Source: JAFGBI01 sp964454025 (GTDB lineage: Bacteria; Myxococcota_A; Polyangia; Polyangiales; Polyangiaceae). From it: a stretch of DNA of 64,000 nucleotides. Numbering within the stretch: the stretch's first letter is position 1; each line of letters opens with the position of its first letter. The notes beneath the pieces were generated by a model, which made no database searches, had not been told where the DNA came from, and saw only the letters and a program-made list of their open reading frames with translations. Below, piece after piece: positions 17,497 through 26,888 of the stretch. The stretch lies in contig CAYVRP010000004.1 in NCBI GenBank assembly GCA_964454025.1, positions 62,001 to 126,000 of the forward strand, read 5' to 3'. Position numbers and translations under genes: made by a program.

Positions 17497-18921
17497 ATGG
17501 GCCTGATGGGCCCGGCGACGCCGCGAGAGGTCTGGCTCTCCGAAGTCGCGCGGAGCGCGCCCGCTCATGGGCGACCGAGCCACCTCGCCACCCTCGAGTT
17601 CGGGCCTTCGCTGCGGGTCGAGCGCTTCGGCTTCGCGAACGGGCTCACCCTGTTGCTCTGCGAGGATCACTCGGCGCCGGTCGTCGCCTACCAGACCTGG
17701 TTCCGGGTTGGCTCCCGGGACGAGCGCCCGGGGAAGACCGGGCTCGCTCACCTCTTCGAGCACCTGATGTTCAACGAGAGCGAGGGCTGTCCGCAGGGCG
17801 AGTACGACCGCCAGCTCGAGGAGGCTGGCGCCGAGAACAACGCCTCGACCTGCCTCGACTGGACGCAGTACACGGTGGCGGCCCCCTCGGACCAGCTGGA
17901 CCTCGTGGTGAGGCTGGAGGCCAACCGGCTGGGGCGCCTGGTGATCCGGGACGCGCAGGTCCAGTGCGAGAAGGACGTCGTCGCCAACGAGCGTCGCTTC
18001 CGCGTCGAGGACGACGTCGAGGGGACGGTGATGGAGACGCTCTGGGCCACGGCGTTCCAGCGCCACCCGTACCGGTGGCCCACCATCGGCTGGATGGATG
18101 ACATCCAGGGCTTCACGACGGAGGACTGCCTCGCCTTCTATCGCGCCCACTACGCCCCGAACAACGCGACCGTGGTGGTCGTCGGCGACGTCACCGAGGC
18201 GCAGGTGGTGCGGCTTCTGGCGGAGGCCTACGGGGTGTTCCCGCCGGGGAAGCCGGTGCTCGAGGACATCTGGCCCGAGCCCCCGCAGCCCGCGGAGCGC
18301 CGAGTCGAGCTCCAGAAGCCCACGGCAACGGAGAAGCTCGCCGTCGGCTACCACGGCCCGGCGCTCGGCGACGCCGACCACGTGGCGGTGTCGGTCCTCC
18401 TGGAGGTCCTCTTCGGGGGCCGGGCCGGACGCTGCCACCAGGCCCTGGTGCGCGAGCGCGAGGTCGCCATCGAGGTCCGCGCCTCCGTGGGGCAGTTCCG
18501 CGATCCGGGGCTGATCGAGATCTACGCCGCGGCCCGGCCGCACCGGCGTGCCGAGGAGGTCCTCGAGGCGCTCGACGCGGAGATCGATCGGGTCAGCGCC
18601 CTTCCGGGCACCGAGCCCGAGATCGAACGCGCCCGATCCCGCCTGGAGCTCGCCCTCGTGTCGAGCCTGGAGACGGTGGAGGGCAAGGCCACCACCCTCG
18701 GCTTCTTCGAGTCCGTGCTGGGCCAGCCCGCGCTGGCCTTCGAGCGACTCGTGGCGCTCCGGCGCGTCGACGCGAGCGCCCTCCGACGGGCAGCGCGGCG
18801 CTATCTGGCCCGCGATCGGCGCAGCGTCATCCTGGTACGCGCGGCGACCGGGGCGGCCCCTCAGTGCGGCGAAGAGGGCGTCGAGACGAGCCCCCCCCAG
18901 AACGACGGGAGCGGCGAGTGA
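17497..18921 (+). CDS. M16 (pitrilysin/insulinase-family) zinc peptidase, catalytic subunit
   Basis: A 474-residue M16 metallopeptidase. The inverted zinc motif H85-LFE88-H89 is intact, and the third ligand E165 (in VVANERR) lies exactly 76 residues after H89, as in the family. The N-terminal domain is active and the C-terminal M16 domain is degenerate. No clear signal peptide is seen from the ATG at 17497, although the preceding in-frame codons are hydrophobic (LARAASLGLC), so a secreted form with another start cannot be excluded. The stop overlaps the GTG of the next gene (GTGA), giving a two-subunit arrangement like bacterial YmxG/PqqL-type or mitochondrial processing peptidase pairs. Confidence 0.9.
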   Translation: MGLMGPATPREVWLSEVARSAPAHGRPSHLATLEFGPSLRVERFGFANGLTLLLCEDHSAPVVAYQTWFRVGSRDERPGKTGLAHLFEHLMFNESEGCPQGEYDRQLEEAGAENNASTCLDWTQYTVAAPSDQLDLVVRLEANRLGRLVIRDAQVQCEKDVVANERRFRVEDDVEGTVMETLWATAFQRHPYRWPTIGWMDDIQGFTTEDCLAFYRAHYAPNNATVVVVGDVTEAQVVRLLAEAYGVFPPGKPVLEDIWPEPPQPAERRVELQKPTATEKLAVGYHGPALGDADHVAVSVLLEVLFGGRAGRCHQALVREREVAIEVRASVGQFRDPGLIEIYAAARPHRRAEEVLEALDAEIDRVSALPGTEPEIERARSRLELALVSSLETVEGKATTLGFFESVLGQPALAFERLVALRRVDASALRRAARRYLARDRRSVILVRAATGAAPQCGEEGVETSPPQNDGSGE

Positions 18922-20231
18922 CCACCCCCGAGAGCCTGTCCCCGCCCGGCACCCGGGTGCTCGTCGAGTCGAGTCGTGCGCTGCCGCTCATCGCCGTCAC
19001 CGTCGCTCTGCGCGCCGGGGCCTCCACCGACCCGGCCGATCACGCCGGGTGCGCGCGGTTCACCGCGCGGCTGATGCGTCGGACGGCGGGCGGGCGCGAT
19101 CCCTTCGACCTCGACACGCACATCGATCGGCTGGGCGGAGCGCTGGGCGTGGAGGCGTCCCACAGCTTCATCGCGTTTCAGGGGGTCGTGCTGAGCCGCT
19201 CCTTCCCGCGCTTCGTCGACCTCCTCGCCGACGTCCTGGCCCGACCGGACCTGACCGGCGATGAGTTCGAGCGACTTCGACGCGAGAGCGCGAGTGAGCT
19301 CCTGGAGGCGCTCGACGACGATCGCACCGTAGCCCAGCGCTGGTTCCGTAGTCGCCTCTTCCCGACCGACCCCTACGGCTGCCCCGTATCGGGGACCCCG
19401 AGGTCTCTCGCGCGCCTGTCGCACGAGTCGGCGATCCGCTTTCATCGCGTGCAGGTGGTGGCCGAGAACGTCGTGGTGGCGCTGGCAGGCGACATCGACG
19501 AGGACCAGGCGCGCCGGGCCGCCGAGGCGCTCGTCGCGGGGCTCCCCCGGGGGAGGCGCTTCATCGATGACCTCCCCGATCCCCGCCCCCGCCGGGGGCG
19601 TCACCTGGTGCTCGTCGACAAGCCGGACCGCACCCAGACCCAGATCTTCCTCGGCTGCCTCGGGACGCGGGCGGACGACCCGGATCACACCGCGCTCCTG
19701 GTCGCCAACTCGGTCTTCGGTGGGACCTTCGGCGCCCGGCTCGCCCGCGCGATCCGCGTCGAGCGCGGGTGGTCCTACGGCGCCTACTCGACGCTGACCG
19801 TCGACCGACGTCGCCACGCGTTCAGTGTCTGGACCTTCCCTCGCGCCGAGGACGCGGCCGCCTGCGTCCGTCTCCAGCTGGAAATGCTGCAACGGTGGCG
19901 CGACGACGGCATCACACAGGACGAGCTCGAGCGGGCGCAGCGCTATCTGGTCCGTTCCCACGTCTTCGCGATCGACACCCCCGCCAAGCGGGTCGGGCTG
20001 GCACTGGACGAGGAGCTCCACGGGCTCCTCCCCGGGTACTACGATCAGTACCGGGAGCGGGTTCGCGGCGTCTCCCGGGAGGAGGCGAACGCCGCGATCC
20101 GGCGCCGCATCGATCTCGATGGTCTGCTCGTGGTCGTGCTCGGAACCGCCTCGGTCGTCGGCGGCCCGGTTCGCGACGCGATCGGGGACCTCCGGAGCTT
20201 CGAGACGGTGGCCTTCGACGACGACCCCTGA
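18918..20231 (+). CDS. M16 peptidase-like non-catalytic partner subunit
   Basis: A 437-residue M16-fold protein translated from the GTG at 18918, which overlaps the stop of the catalytic M16 gene (GTGA). The HxxEH zinc motif is absent: the equivalent position reads AGCARFTARLM. The C-terminal half keeps the Gly-rich-loop and FGGTFGARLARAIRVERGWSYG region typical of M16 partners, including the R/Y substrate-binding pair. Paired catalytic plus inactive M16 subunits form heterodimers elsewhere (mitochondrial MPP, bacterial homologues), so a heterodimer is inferred here. The substrate is unknown. Confidence 0.88.
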   Translation: MTTPESLSPPGTRVLVESSRALPLIAVTVALRAGASTDPADHAGCARFTARLMRRTAGGRDPFDLDTHIDRLGGALGVEASHSFIAFQGVVLSRSFPRFVDLLADVLARPDLTGDEFERLRRESASELLEALDDDRTVAQRWFRSRLFPTDPYGCPVSGTPRSLARLSHESAIRFHRVQVVAENVVVALAGDIDEDQARRAAEALVAGLPRGRRFIDDLPDPRPRRGRHLVLVDKPDRTQTQIFLGCLGTRADDPDHTALLVANSVFGGTFGARLARAIRVERGWSYGAYSTLTVDRRRHAFSVWTFPRAEDAAACVRLQLEMLQRWRDDGITQDELERAQRYLVRSHVFAIDTPAKRVGLALDEELHGLLPGYYDQYRERVRGVSREEANAAIRRRIDLDGLLVVVLGTASVVGGPVRDAIGDLRSFETVAFDDDP

Positions 20232-20289
20232 AGCGGGACCGCCGGCCCGCGGCCGGGGCGGGCACCCCGCGCCCGCCGCCGGGCCACCG

Positions 20290-20961
20290 TCAGAGGTTCA
20301 GATACCCGAGGATCCCAGCAGTGAGGAACCCGAAGCTGTACATGTGCAGGTCGCTGTCCCCCCGCCCGGGCGGGTCCCACTCCCCGACCAACCCCAGGTC
20401 CAACGCCGGCCCGACCGTGAAGGCGAAGCCGTCGGCGGGTGAGAGCACGAAGGCCGCCTCGACGTCGAGCGCGAGCACGGATATGTCCGTGTCGCCCCCC
20501 CGCCCCGAGGTCAGCCCGCCCTCGAGGGAGTAGTAGGTGACGCCCCCGCGCGGCCAGATCCCGGCCCAGTCGTTGAACATCCACGCGCCGCCGACCCGCG
20601 GCGCGAAGAGAAACGCGCTGTCGTCGAAGTCGTCGTCTCCGTCGTGCCAGCTCCCGCTAGCGTAGCCGATGCTCCCGCCGACGCTCAGATGATCGATGAT
20701 GAAGTAGTCGACGCTGAACCGCGGTACGGTGTAGGGCGTCATGGCGTTCGCCTGCCAGAAGAGCCCGATCTCGGTCCCGTCCACGTCCAGCTCGGCGCCG
20801 AGATCCGGTTCGGGCTCGACCTCGACGTGCGTGCGGTAGAAGCCGAAGAGCCGATCACCGGCGAAGGAGAGCGTTCCCCGATCGGCGAATTCTTGAGCCG
20901 AGGCCGCCCCGGCGAGGAACACCGACGTCGAAGCGATGGCGACTGCGATGACTCTGTGCAT
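20290..20961 (-). CDS. Outer-membrane beta-barrel-like protein
   Basis: A 223-residue protein with a clean cleavable signal peptide (MHRVIAVAIASTSVFLAGAASAQ) and a good Shine-Dalgarno (GAGGGAG) before the ATG at 20961. The mature part has about eight alternating amphipathic strands (for example FSVDYFIIDHLSVGGSIGYASG, GIWPRGGVTYYSL) separated by acidic, Gly/Asp-rich loops and ends in GILGYLNL, typical of small eight-stranded barrels of the OmpW/OmpA-like or outer-membrane beta-barrel-domain class. It is followed on the other strand by the convergent M16 gene. Its function is unknown; phosphoglucomutase lies upstream on the same strand. Confidence 0.75.
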   Translation of the reverse strand: MHRVIAVAIASTSVFLAGAASAQEFADRGTLSFAGDRLFGFYRTHVEVEPEPDLGAELDVDGTEIGLFWQANAMTPYTVPRFSVDYFIIDHLSVGGSIGYASGSWHDGDDDFDDSAFLFAPRVGGAWMFNDWAGIWPRGGVTYYSLEGGLTSGRGGDTDISVLALDVEAAFVLSPADGFAFTVGPALDLGLVGEWDPPGRGDSDLHMYSFGFLTAGILGYLNL

Positions 20962-21022
20962 GTCTCCCTCTGGACTGTTGGATCCGAGCCCGACGGACAC
21001 CGTCCGCGAGCCAGAACGGACT

Positions 21023-22756
21023 TCAGCAGAGGCCCAGGCGTTCTGCAACCGCACCCGAGACTGCGTCGGCAACGCTGGCAAGCCCATCCTCCAGCGCCGC
21101 GACGTCTGCGCCGCGGGTGACCTCGCGGCAGAGCTCCGTGTAGATCTTCAGCTTGGGTTCCGTGCCGCTCGGGCGAACGAGCACCCGCCCGCCCCCTTCG
21201 AGCGAGAGCTCGACCAGGTTGGCCGCCCCGAGCCACGGCGGTCGCGCGGCCGCGCCCACGGCGAGATCGCGCAGTCCGACGACGCGCTGGCCACCGACCC
21301 GCGCCGGGGGATCACCGCGCAGCCGGCCCATCGCCGCCGAGATGGCCGCTGCACCCGCGAGCCCCGACCGGACGATCGAGCGCGGACGGCTGACCCACAG
21401 ACCGTGCCGGACAGCGAGCTCGTCAAGGCGGTCGCGGACGGGCTTCCCCTCCGCGCGACAGAGAGCGGTGAGGTCCGCGAAGAGCACGGCCGCGCTGATG
21501 CCATCCTTGTCACGGACGATCGGGACCGCGTACCCCAGCGCCTCCTCGTAGCCGAACACGAAGCGCACGCCCCCCTGCCGTTCCAGGGCCAGCCCCGCGT
21601 TGCAAATCCATTTGAAGCCGGTCAGCGTCCGCTCCAGGCGGGCGCCATGATCGTCGACCAGCCGCTCCAACATGGAGCTTGACACGATCGTGGACACGAC
21701 CAGGGGCGGTGGGGTTCGGCTGGCGCGCGCGAGGATATGATCGGCGAGCAGGATCCCCACTTGATCCCCGGTGAGCTGGACGAAGCCACCGCCCGGCCTC
21801 GGGACGCAAACCGCGAGGCGGTCGGCGTCCGGGTCGTTGGCGAGCACGAGATCTGCCCCCAGGGCGGTGGCCCGTCGCACCGCGAGCTCGAGCACCCCCG
21901 GCTCCTCGGGGTTGGGCCGCGGGACGGTAGGGAAGCGCCCGTCGGGGGCGGCCTGCTCCGGGAGCACGTCCACCGCCGCGTAGCCCGCGCGCCGCAGCGC
22001 GCGCTCGACGAACCGCGCCCCGACCCCGTGGAGCGGCGTGTAGACGATGCGTAGATCGCGCGCGCCCGCAGCGCCGCCCCGCACCAGATCGAGCTCGGCC
22101 AGGTACCGCTCGAAGAGCGCCTCGGACACGGGCTCCGCGCCCGGGTCCGACCCCAGCTCGATGGCGTCCCGGCGAGGCACCGCGCGGGCCGAACCGACCG
22201 CGGCGATCCGCCGCGCCACCTCCTCGTCGGCGGGGGGGCCGAGCTGCGCCGCGTTCTCGGCGTAGACCTTGATCCCGTTGTACTCGGCCGGGTTGTGGCT
22301 CGCGGTGACGACCACGGCGGCCACCGCGCCGAGCTGCTTGGCGGCGTAGGCGACCAGCGGGGTCGGCACCGCTCGCTCGAAGTAGCGGACCCGGAGCCCG
22401 GCCGCGACGAGCACACCCACCACCACCTCGGCGAAGACGGGGCTCGAGAGTCGCGCGTCGTGACCCACGACCACCGGCAGCGCGCGAGCGTCGGGGACCC
22501 GGTCCCGCAGGTGCTCCGCCAGCCCGCGCGCGACGCGCGTCACGACCGCCTGGTTCATCCGGTTCGGTCCCGCCCCGACCACCCCGCGCAGACCAGCCGT
22601 CCCGAACTCGAGCGTGGCGCCCAGGCGTTCGGCCAGCGCGTCCAGGTCCCTGGCGACCACCAGCGCGGCGAGCTCCTCCCGCGTGGCCGGGTCTGGATCC
22701 TGATCGATCCAGGCTTCCGCGACGGACACCCAGTCGTGGCGGCCAGGTTCGGACAT
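21023..22756 (-). CDS. Phosphoglucomutase/phosphomannomutase
   Basis: A 577-residue alpha-D-phosphohexomutase that interconverts glucose- or mannose-1-phosphate and 6-phosphate for cell-wall and polysaccharide precursors. The phosphoserine loop TASHNPAEYNG (S153 catalytic), the Mg-binding DPDADR loop, the sugar-specificity loop GYEEALGY and the C-terminal phosphate-binding RPSGTEPKLKIY are all intact. The length matches the large PgcA-type bacterial phosphoglucomutases (about 570-580) better than ManB-type enzymes (about 450). I start at ATG 22756; 69 upstream in-frame codons are not family-like. It would feed the exopolysaccharide export and glycosyltransferase genes in this window, which is inference. 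Confidence 0.93.
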   Translation of the reverse strand: MSEPGRHDWVSVAEAWIDQDPDPATREELAALVVARDLDALAERLGATLEFGTAGLRGVVGAGPNRMNQAVVTRVARGLAEHLRDRVPDARALPVVVGHDARLSSPVFAEVVVGVLVAAGLRVRYFERAVPTPLVAYAAKQLGAVAAVVVTASHNPAEYNGIKVYAENAAQLGPPADEEVARRIAAVGSARAVPRRDAIELGSDPGAEPVSEALFERYLAELDLVRGGAAGARDLRIVYTPLHGVGARFVERALRRAGYAAVDVLPEQAAPDGRFPTVPRPNPEEPGVLELAVRRATALGADLVLANDPDADRLAVCVPRPGGGFVQLTGDQVGILLADHILARASRTPPPLVVSTIVSSSMLERLVDDHGARLERTLTGFKWICNAGLALERQGGVRFVFGYEEALGYAVPIVRDKDGISAAVLFADLTALCRAEGKPVRDRLDELAVRHGLWVSRPRSIVRSGLAGAAAISAAMGRLRGDPPARVGGQRVVGLRDLAVGAAARPPWLGAANLVELSLEGGGRVLVRPSGTEPKLKIYTELCREVTRGADVAALEDGLASVADAVSGAVAERLGLC

Positions 22757-22901
22757 CCGGCGTCCTATTAGTCTCGCCCTCGCACGGGCGCCAGCGGTCG
22801 GTGGGCTAGCCCCCGCGCGCCGGATCGCACCGCCGACCGCCGGGGACGCCCGGGAGAGGGAACGGCCCGTCACGCAGGCGCCGGCGAGGTCGAGCCGCCG
22901 A

Positions 22902-24116
22902 TCACCCTCGCGCTCCGGGCGGCGAGAGAGGCCGCGCGGGGCCCGTGCCCCCCCGAAACGCAAGCTGACCGCAGGCGCCGGCGACGTCGTCCCCGCGACG
23001 AATTCGCAGGAAGGCGCTGTAGCCCGCCCGCACCAGCACCTCCCGAAACGCCTCGACCCGCTCGGGCGGCGAGGCCACGAATGGCACCCCCGGGACGACG
23101 TTCAGCGGAATGAGGTTGACCTTGACGCGGAGCCCTCGCATGACGCGCGCCAGTTCCCGAGCCTGAGCCGGTTCGTCGTTGATCCCGGCGATCAGGGCGT
23201 ACTCGATCGTGATCCTTCGCCGGCGCGGCAGCGGGTAGGCCCGAAGCGCCGCGACGAGCGCGGCGATCGGGTACTTCCGATTCAGCGGGCCAAGCCGGTC
23301 GCGCGTGGCGTCGTCGGGGGCGTGCAGCGAGACGGCGAGCCCGAGCTTGCCGCCGAAGTCTTCACCCCGGCGCCGAATCCCCGGCACCAGGCCGACGGTG
23401 CTGACGGTGATGCGCCGGGTGCCCAAGCCGAGCCCGTCGGGATGCATCAGCAACCGGAGCGCGCGCGCGGTGGCCTCATAGTGGTGCAGCGGCTCGCCCA
23501 TTCCCATGAAGACCAGGTTCCTGAGCACCTCGCCGTCCTCGAGCTCGCGGCGAGCCGCGAGCACCTGATAGACGATCTCCGCGGGGTCGAGCCCGCGCCC
23601 GAGTCCGCCCCTGCCGCTCGCACAGAACGAACACCCCATGGCGCAGCCATACTGCGTCGACACGCACAGCGTGACCCGCCGCGCGGCGATCGTGCCGAGC
23701 TCGTGTTCTTCTTCTTCCTCCTCCTCGTCGGCGGCGGCGACGTCCGCGTCGGTGGCCTGCCCCCTCGGGTCCGCGCCCATCGGAATGAGGACGCACTCTA
23801 CGCGCGCGCCGCCGTCGAGGGCGACCAGCAGCTTCCGCGTCCCATCACGTGAACGGTGAACGCCTTCGACGCGACCCGGCTCGAGGGACCCGTCCTCGGC
23901 GAGCGCGTCACGCAGCGGACGCCCGAGGTCGGTCATGGCGGCCGGGTCGAAAATCCCCCGGGCGTGGAGCCACCGGAAAACCTGACGGCCGCGGTAGCGA
24001 GGCTCGCCGCGAGCCGCGAGCACGGCCGCCCACTCGGCGGGCAGGCGCGACAGCGCCGACATCCCGGCCGCTCCCGCCGTGAGCGTCGCCCGCGCCGCCG
24101 GCGGAGCGCTGGTCAT
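22902..24116 (-). CDS. rlmN: 23S rRNA/tRNA adenine-C2 methyltransferase RlmN
   Basis: A radical-SAM methyltransferase that makes 2-methyladenosine in 23S rRNA A2503 and tRNA A37. The N-terminal helical domain is followed by the radical-SAM motif C158-AMG-C162-SF-C165, the RlmN-specific upstream Cys (C151 in TLCVST) and the C-terminal catalytic Cys near residue 382 in DDVAGACGQL. At about 404 residues it is roughly 25-40 longer than typical. The extra lies at about 114-142, an acidic insertion with seven consecutive Glu residues (131-137) right before the radical-SAM core. The ATG at 24116 overlaps the mazG stop (ATGA), so the two are co-translated. Confidence 0.94.
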   Translation of the reverse strand: MTSAPPAARATLTAGAAGMSALSRLPAEWAAVLAARGEPRYRGRQVFRWLHARGIFDPAAMTDLGRPLRDALAEDGSLEPGRVEGVHRSRDGTRKLLVALDGGARVECVLIPMGADPRGQATDADVAAADEEEEEEEHELGTIAARRVTLCVSTQYGCAMGCSFCASGRGGLGRGLDPAEIVYQVLAARRELEDGEVLRNLVFMGMGEPLHHYEATARALRLLMHPDGLGLGTRRITVSTVGLVPGIRRRGEDFGGKLGLAVSLHAPDDATRDRLGPLNRKYPIAALVAALRAYPLPRRRRITIEYALIAGINDEPAQARELARVMRGLRVKVNLIPLNVVPGVPFVASPPERVEAFREVLVRAGYSAFLRIRRGDDVAGACGQLAFRGGTGPARPLSPPGARG

Positions 24117-24952
24117 CGGCGCTTGGCCTCCTCCCAGTAGCCGTCGAGCTCGCTCAAAGGCAGCGCGCGGCTGGCCGCGCCGTCGTCGCCCCGCGGCCAG
24201 TCCCCGTGCCGTTCCCGCACCCGGGCCTCCACATGGGCGAAGCGTTCGGCGAACTTGTCAGCCGTCCCGCGCAGCGCGCGCTCCGGGTCTAGTCCCAGGT
24301 GCCGGGCCAGGTTGACCAGCGCGAACAGCACGTCCCCGAGCTCCTGCTCGCTGGACTCCTGCGACCCGCTCGCGATCGCGGCGTCGAGCTCGCCGAGCTC
24401 CTCCGCGACCTTCTCGCGTGAGCCGCGCCCGTCGGGCCAGTCGAAGCCCACTCGCGCAGCTCTCTCGCTGAGGCGCCGAGCCCGCTCCAGGGCCGGGAGA
24501 GAGCGGGGTACGCCCTCGAGCAGCCCCCGCGGTCCCCGCTCGGTGGCCTTGATCGCCTGCCAGTTGGCGACGACCTCGTCGGCACCCTCGACGGCGAGGT
24601 CGCCGAAGACATGGGGGTGCCGCCGCACCAGCTTCTCGCAGATCCCCCGGATCACGTCATCGGGTCCGAAAGCGCCCGCGCGCCGGGCGAGCTCGGCCTG
24701 GAAGACGATCTGCAGCAGCAGATCCCCGAGCTCCTCGCACAGGTGGACGAGATCGCCCTCGTCGATCGCGTCGATGACCTCGCAAGCCTCCTCCAGGACG
24801 TAGGGACGCAGGCTCGCCAGCGTCTGTGCGCGATCCCACGGGCAGCCGTCCTCGGCCAGCAGCCGCCTCATGAGCGCCACCAGCCGCTCCAGGGACCGGC
24901 CCGACTGTGCCTCCAGGGGCGTGCGGGACGGGAGGTCGAAGGGACGGGGCAT
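24113..24952 (-). CDS. mazG: Nucleoside triphosphate pyrophosphohydrolase MazG
   Basis: A house-cleaning NTP pyrophosphohydrolase of 279 residues with two MazG domains. The first has the metal-binding signature EEACEVIDAI and EELGDLLLQIVFQ (about 54-82). The second has EELGELDAAI and EQELGDVLFALVNLARHLG (about 188-224). It hydrolyses NTPs to NMP and pyrophosphate. I start at ATG 24952 (MPRPFDLPSRTP); the sequence upstream is GC-rich but not MazG-like. The overlap with rlmN and the neighbouring ygfZ suggest a housekeeping unit rather than a toxin-antitoxin module. Confidence 0.95.
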   Translation of the reverse strand: MPRPFDLPSRTPLEAQSGRSLERLVALMRRLLAEDGCPWDRAQTLASLRPYVLEEACEVIDAIDEGDLVHLCEELGDLLLQIVFQAELARRAGAFGPDDVIRGICEKLVRRHPHVFGDLAVEGADEVVANWQAIKATERGPRGLLEGVPRSLPALERARRLSERAARVGFDWPDGRGSREKVAEELGELDAAIASGSQESSEQELGDVLFALVNLARHLGLDPERALRGTADKFAERFAHVEARVRERHGDWPRGDDGAASRALPLSELDGYWEEAKRR

Positions 24953-25049
24953 GGTTACGGCTCGTGTGGCGCCACGCGGCTCGAGATCCGCGGCGAGGAT
25001 GGGCCCGCCGCTCGCCGCGGGCGCTCCGTACCACAACGGCGCGCGGACG

Positions 25050-25973
25050 CTAGAGCGCCGTCGCGAGGCGTCCGCTCAAACCGGCGACGGTCACCGCGGC
25101 GCGCGCGTCAACCGCCGTGCGGAGCACGCGCGCCAGGGCCAGACCGCGACCGTACGCCTCGCTCACGGCGCTCGTGGTCACCGCGCCGATCGCGGACCCG
25201 TCCTCCGCCAGGCGAACCTCCGCCCCGACGGGCGGGGCCTCCGGACCATCGAACACCACCAGCGCAACCCGCCGCCGCACCTTGCCGCGCTGGTCTGTCA
25301 TGCACACCACCTCCTGCCCCACGTAGCAGCCCTTGGTCCAGCAGACGGCGCGGTGGTCCAGTGCCGCCTGGTGCGGATTGTCGTCGGGGCCATAGTCCAC
25401 GCCGAACTCCGGCCAGGCCTGCTCCAGCCGCAGACGCACGTACTCCCCCCCTCGGGCCACGACGACGCCCTCGCCCGCGCCCGTCAGTACCTCCAGTGCC
25501 CGCTCCACCTCCCCCCGGGGCACCACGAGCGCGCCACCGCCGACGCCGAGCCAGTCGATCTCCGCCGCGACGGCCCCCGACAGGCGTGGCGCCGCCGCTC
25601 GCACCAGCTCCGCCGCCCGCGGTCCGTGCGCCGAGATCCAGGCGTACGCCCCCGAAACCTCGAGGATCTCCGCGTCTTCCATGACCAGCATCCGGTCCAG
25701 TGACTCGCGCAGGGCCGGCGCCGTGCCCCGCGCGACCGCGACCAGCGCGCGATCTGCGGCGGCGATGACGGAGACGTCGGTGAGGATCTTGCCCTGCCGA
25801 TTGAGCAGCAGGCCGTACCTCCCGGCGCCGACACCGAGGCGGCCCACGTCACAGGTCAGGATCGCGTCGAGCCATCGGAGGCGGTCGGGTCCGCGCACCT
25901 CCAGCGTCCCGCGGTCGGACCAGTCCACGAGCAGCGTCGAACCCGACCCCCTCGACACCGGATCACTCGTCAT
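25050..25973 (-). CDS. ygfZ: YgfZ/GcvT-family folate-binding protein (Fe-S cluster repair factor)
   Basis: A 307-residue protein of the YgfZ family. It has the GcvT-like N-terminal half (TLEVRGPDRLRWLDAILTCDV) and the signature KGCYVGQE (about 211-218) with the conserved Cys. YgfZ uses tetrahydrofolate to support assembly or repair of some Fe-S enzymes; RlmN, a radical-SAM enzyme two genes downstream, is a plausible beneficiary, but that link is inference. The ATG (25973-25971) directly follows the stop of the upstream PDZ lipoprotein gene (TGAATG), so both share a transcript. The length is close to the family norm. Confidence 0.9.
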   Translation of the reverse strand: MTSDPVSRGSGSTLLVDWSDRGTLEVRGPDRLRWLDAILTCDVGRLGVGAGRYGLLLNRQGKILTDVSVIAAADRALVAVARGTAPALRESLDRMLVMEDAEILEVSGAYAWISAHGPRAAELVRAAAPRLSGAVAAEIDWLGVGGGALVVPRGEVERALEVLTGAGEGVVVARGGEYVRLRLEQAWPEFGVDYGPDDNPHQAALDHRAVCWTKGCYVGQEVVCMTDQRGKVRRRVALVVFDGPEAPPVGAEVRLAEDGSAIGAVTTSAVSEAYGRGLALARVLRTAVDARAAVTVAGLSGRLATAL

Positions 25974-26888
25974 TCAGCCGCCCTGGGCCTCCGGCTTCCG
26001 CACCGGGTAGATGGGGCCCTCACGGACCTTCACGGTGCGGGTGGCGCCATCCGCCTCGAGCACGGTCAGGCTGATCCCCGTCCGGAGGTTCGCGTTGACG
26101 AGCGAGCGCGCCTCTCCCTCCACCATGTCTCGGACCAGCTTGCCCTGAATGGCGACGATCCGAGCTCCCGGCACGAGCCCCGCGCGGGACGCCGGCGACT
26201 CCGGCTCCACCCGCGTGACCACGACCTCTCCGAAGTGGACCTCGAACGCCGCCCCGACGCCCCAGACCGCGTGAGCAGGTTCGACGACGAGCGCGACCGT
26301 CCCCCCGCTGTCGCACAGGACCTCGCGACCATCGGTGAAGGCGTCCGCGTCGATACCCGTGATCTCGACCATGCAGATGGGGCGGTGCTGGACCGGATTG
26401 CTATCGTACAGCTCGATGCGAAGCTCTGCCCGGGGGCCGACCCGGAAGTTGCCACCCGGGCTTCCGGGCCAGGTCGGCGCGAGCGTGTCCGCCTGCGGAC
26501 GGGTGCGAAAGATCTCGCGACCGTCGAGGAAGACGATGGCGAAGGGATCGGGCGCCTTGCCGCCGACCTCGTCCCAGGCGCGCCCATCTCGCGTCCGCTT
26601 CGGGATCTTGGCGCTCCGCATCTGCAGGTAGAACAGGTCCTCCGGCGGCGCCGGGTCGAGTTCCCCACTCGTCGGCGGAACGTCCCGCACCGGCGTCGAG
26701 AAGGTCGGGTACGCGGTCGCGCAGCCCTGGACACCAGCGACCAAGAGCACCCATGCGCCCGCCCTGAGCAAGGCCGCGGCGGCGCGCCAGGACGCTCGCG
26801 CGCGAACGGTCGCCCCCGCGCCGGAGCGCCGTCGACCGGCCGCGACGAACGCCGCCGCCGCCTGGAGATCCGGGGAGAGGTCGCCCAT
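25974..26888 (-). CDS. PDZ-domain lipoprotein
   Basis: A 304-residue protein with a long cytoplasmic-like leader and a lipoprotein signal ending in VLLVAGVQGC (Cys near 56). Residues about 80-195 are beta-rich with acidic patches (FAIVFLDGREIFRT, AELRIELYDSN) and might be a C2-like calcium fold. A PDZ domain follows (about 215-295): GVGAAFEVHFGEVVVTRVEPESPASRAGLVPGARIVAI is a classic PDZ opening with its carboxylate-binding loop region. No protease domain is attached, so it may present the PDZ as an adaptor in the periplasm. It heads the ygfZ-mazG-rlmN group, but no functional link is evident. Confidence 0.75.
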   Translation of the reverse strand: MGDLSPDLQAAAAFVAAGRRRSGAGATVRARASWRAAAALLRAGAWVLLVAGVQGCATAYPTFSTPVRDVPPTSGELDPAPPEDLFYLQMRSAKIPKRTRDGRAWDEVGGKAPDPFAIVFLDGREIFRTRPQADTLAPTWPGSPGGNFRVGPRAELRIELYDSNPVQHRPICMVEITGIDADAFTDGREVLCDSGGTVALVVEPAHAVWGVGAAFEVHFGEVVVTRVEPESPASRAGLVPGARIVAIQGKLVRDMVEGEARSLVNANLRTGISLTVLEADGATRTVKVREGPIYPVRKPEAQGG

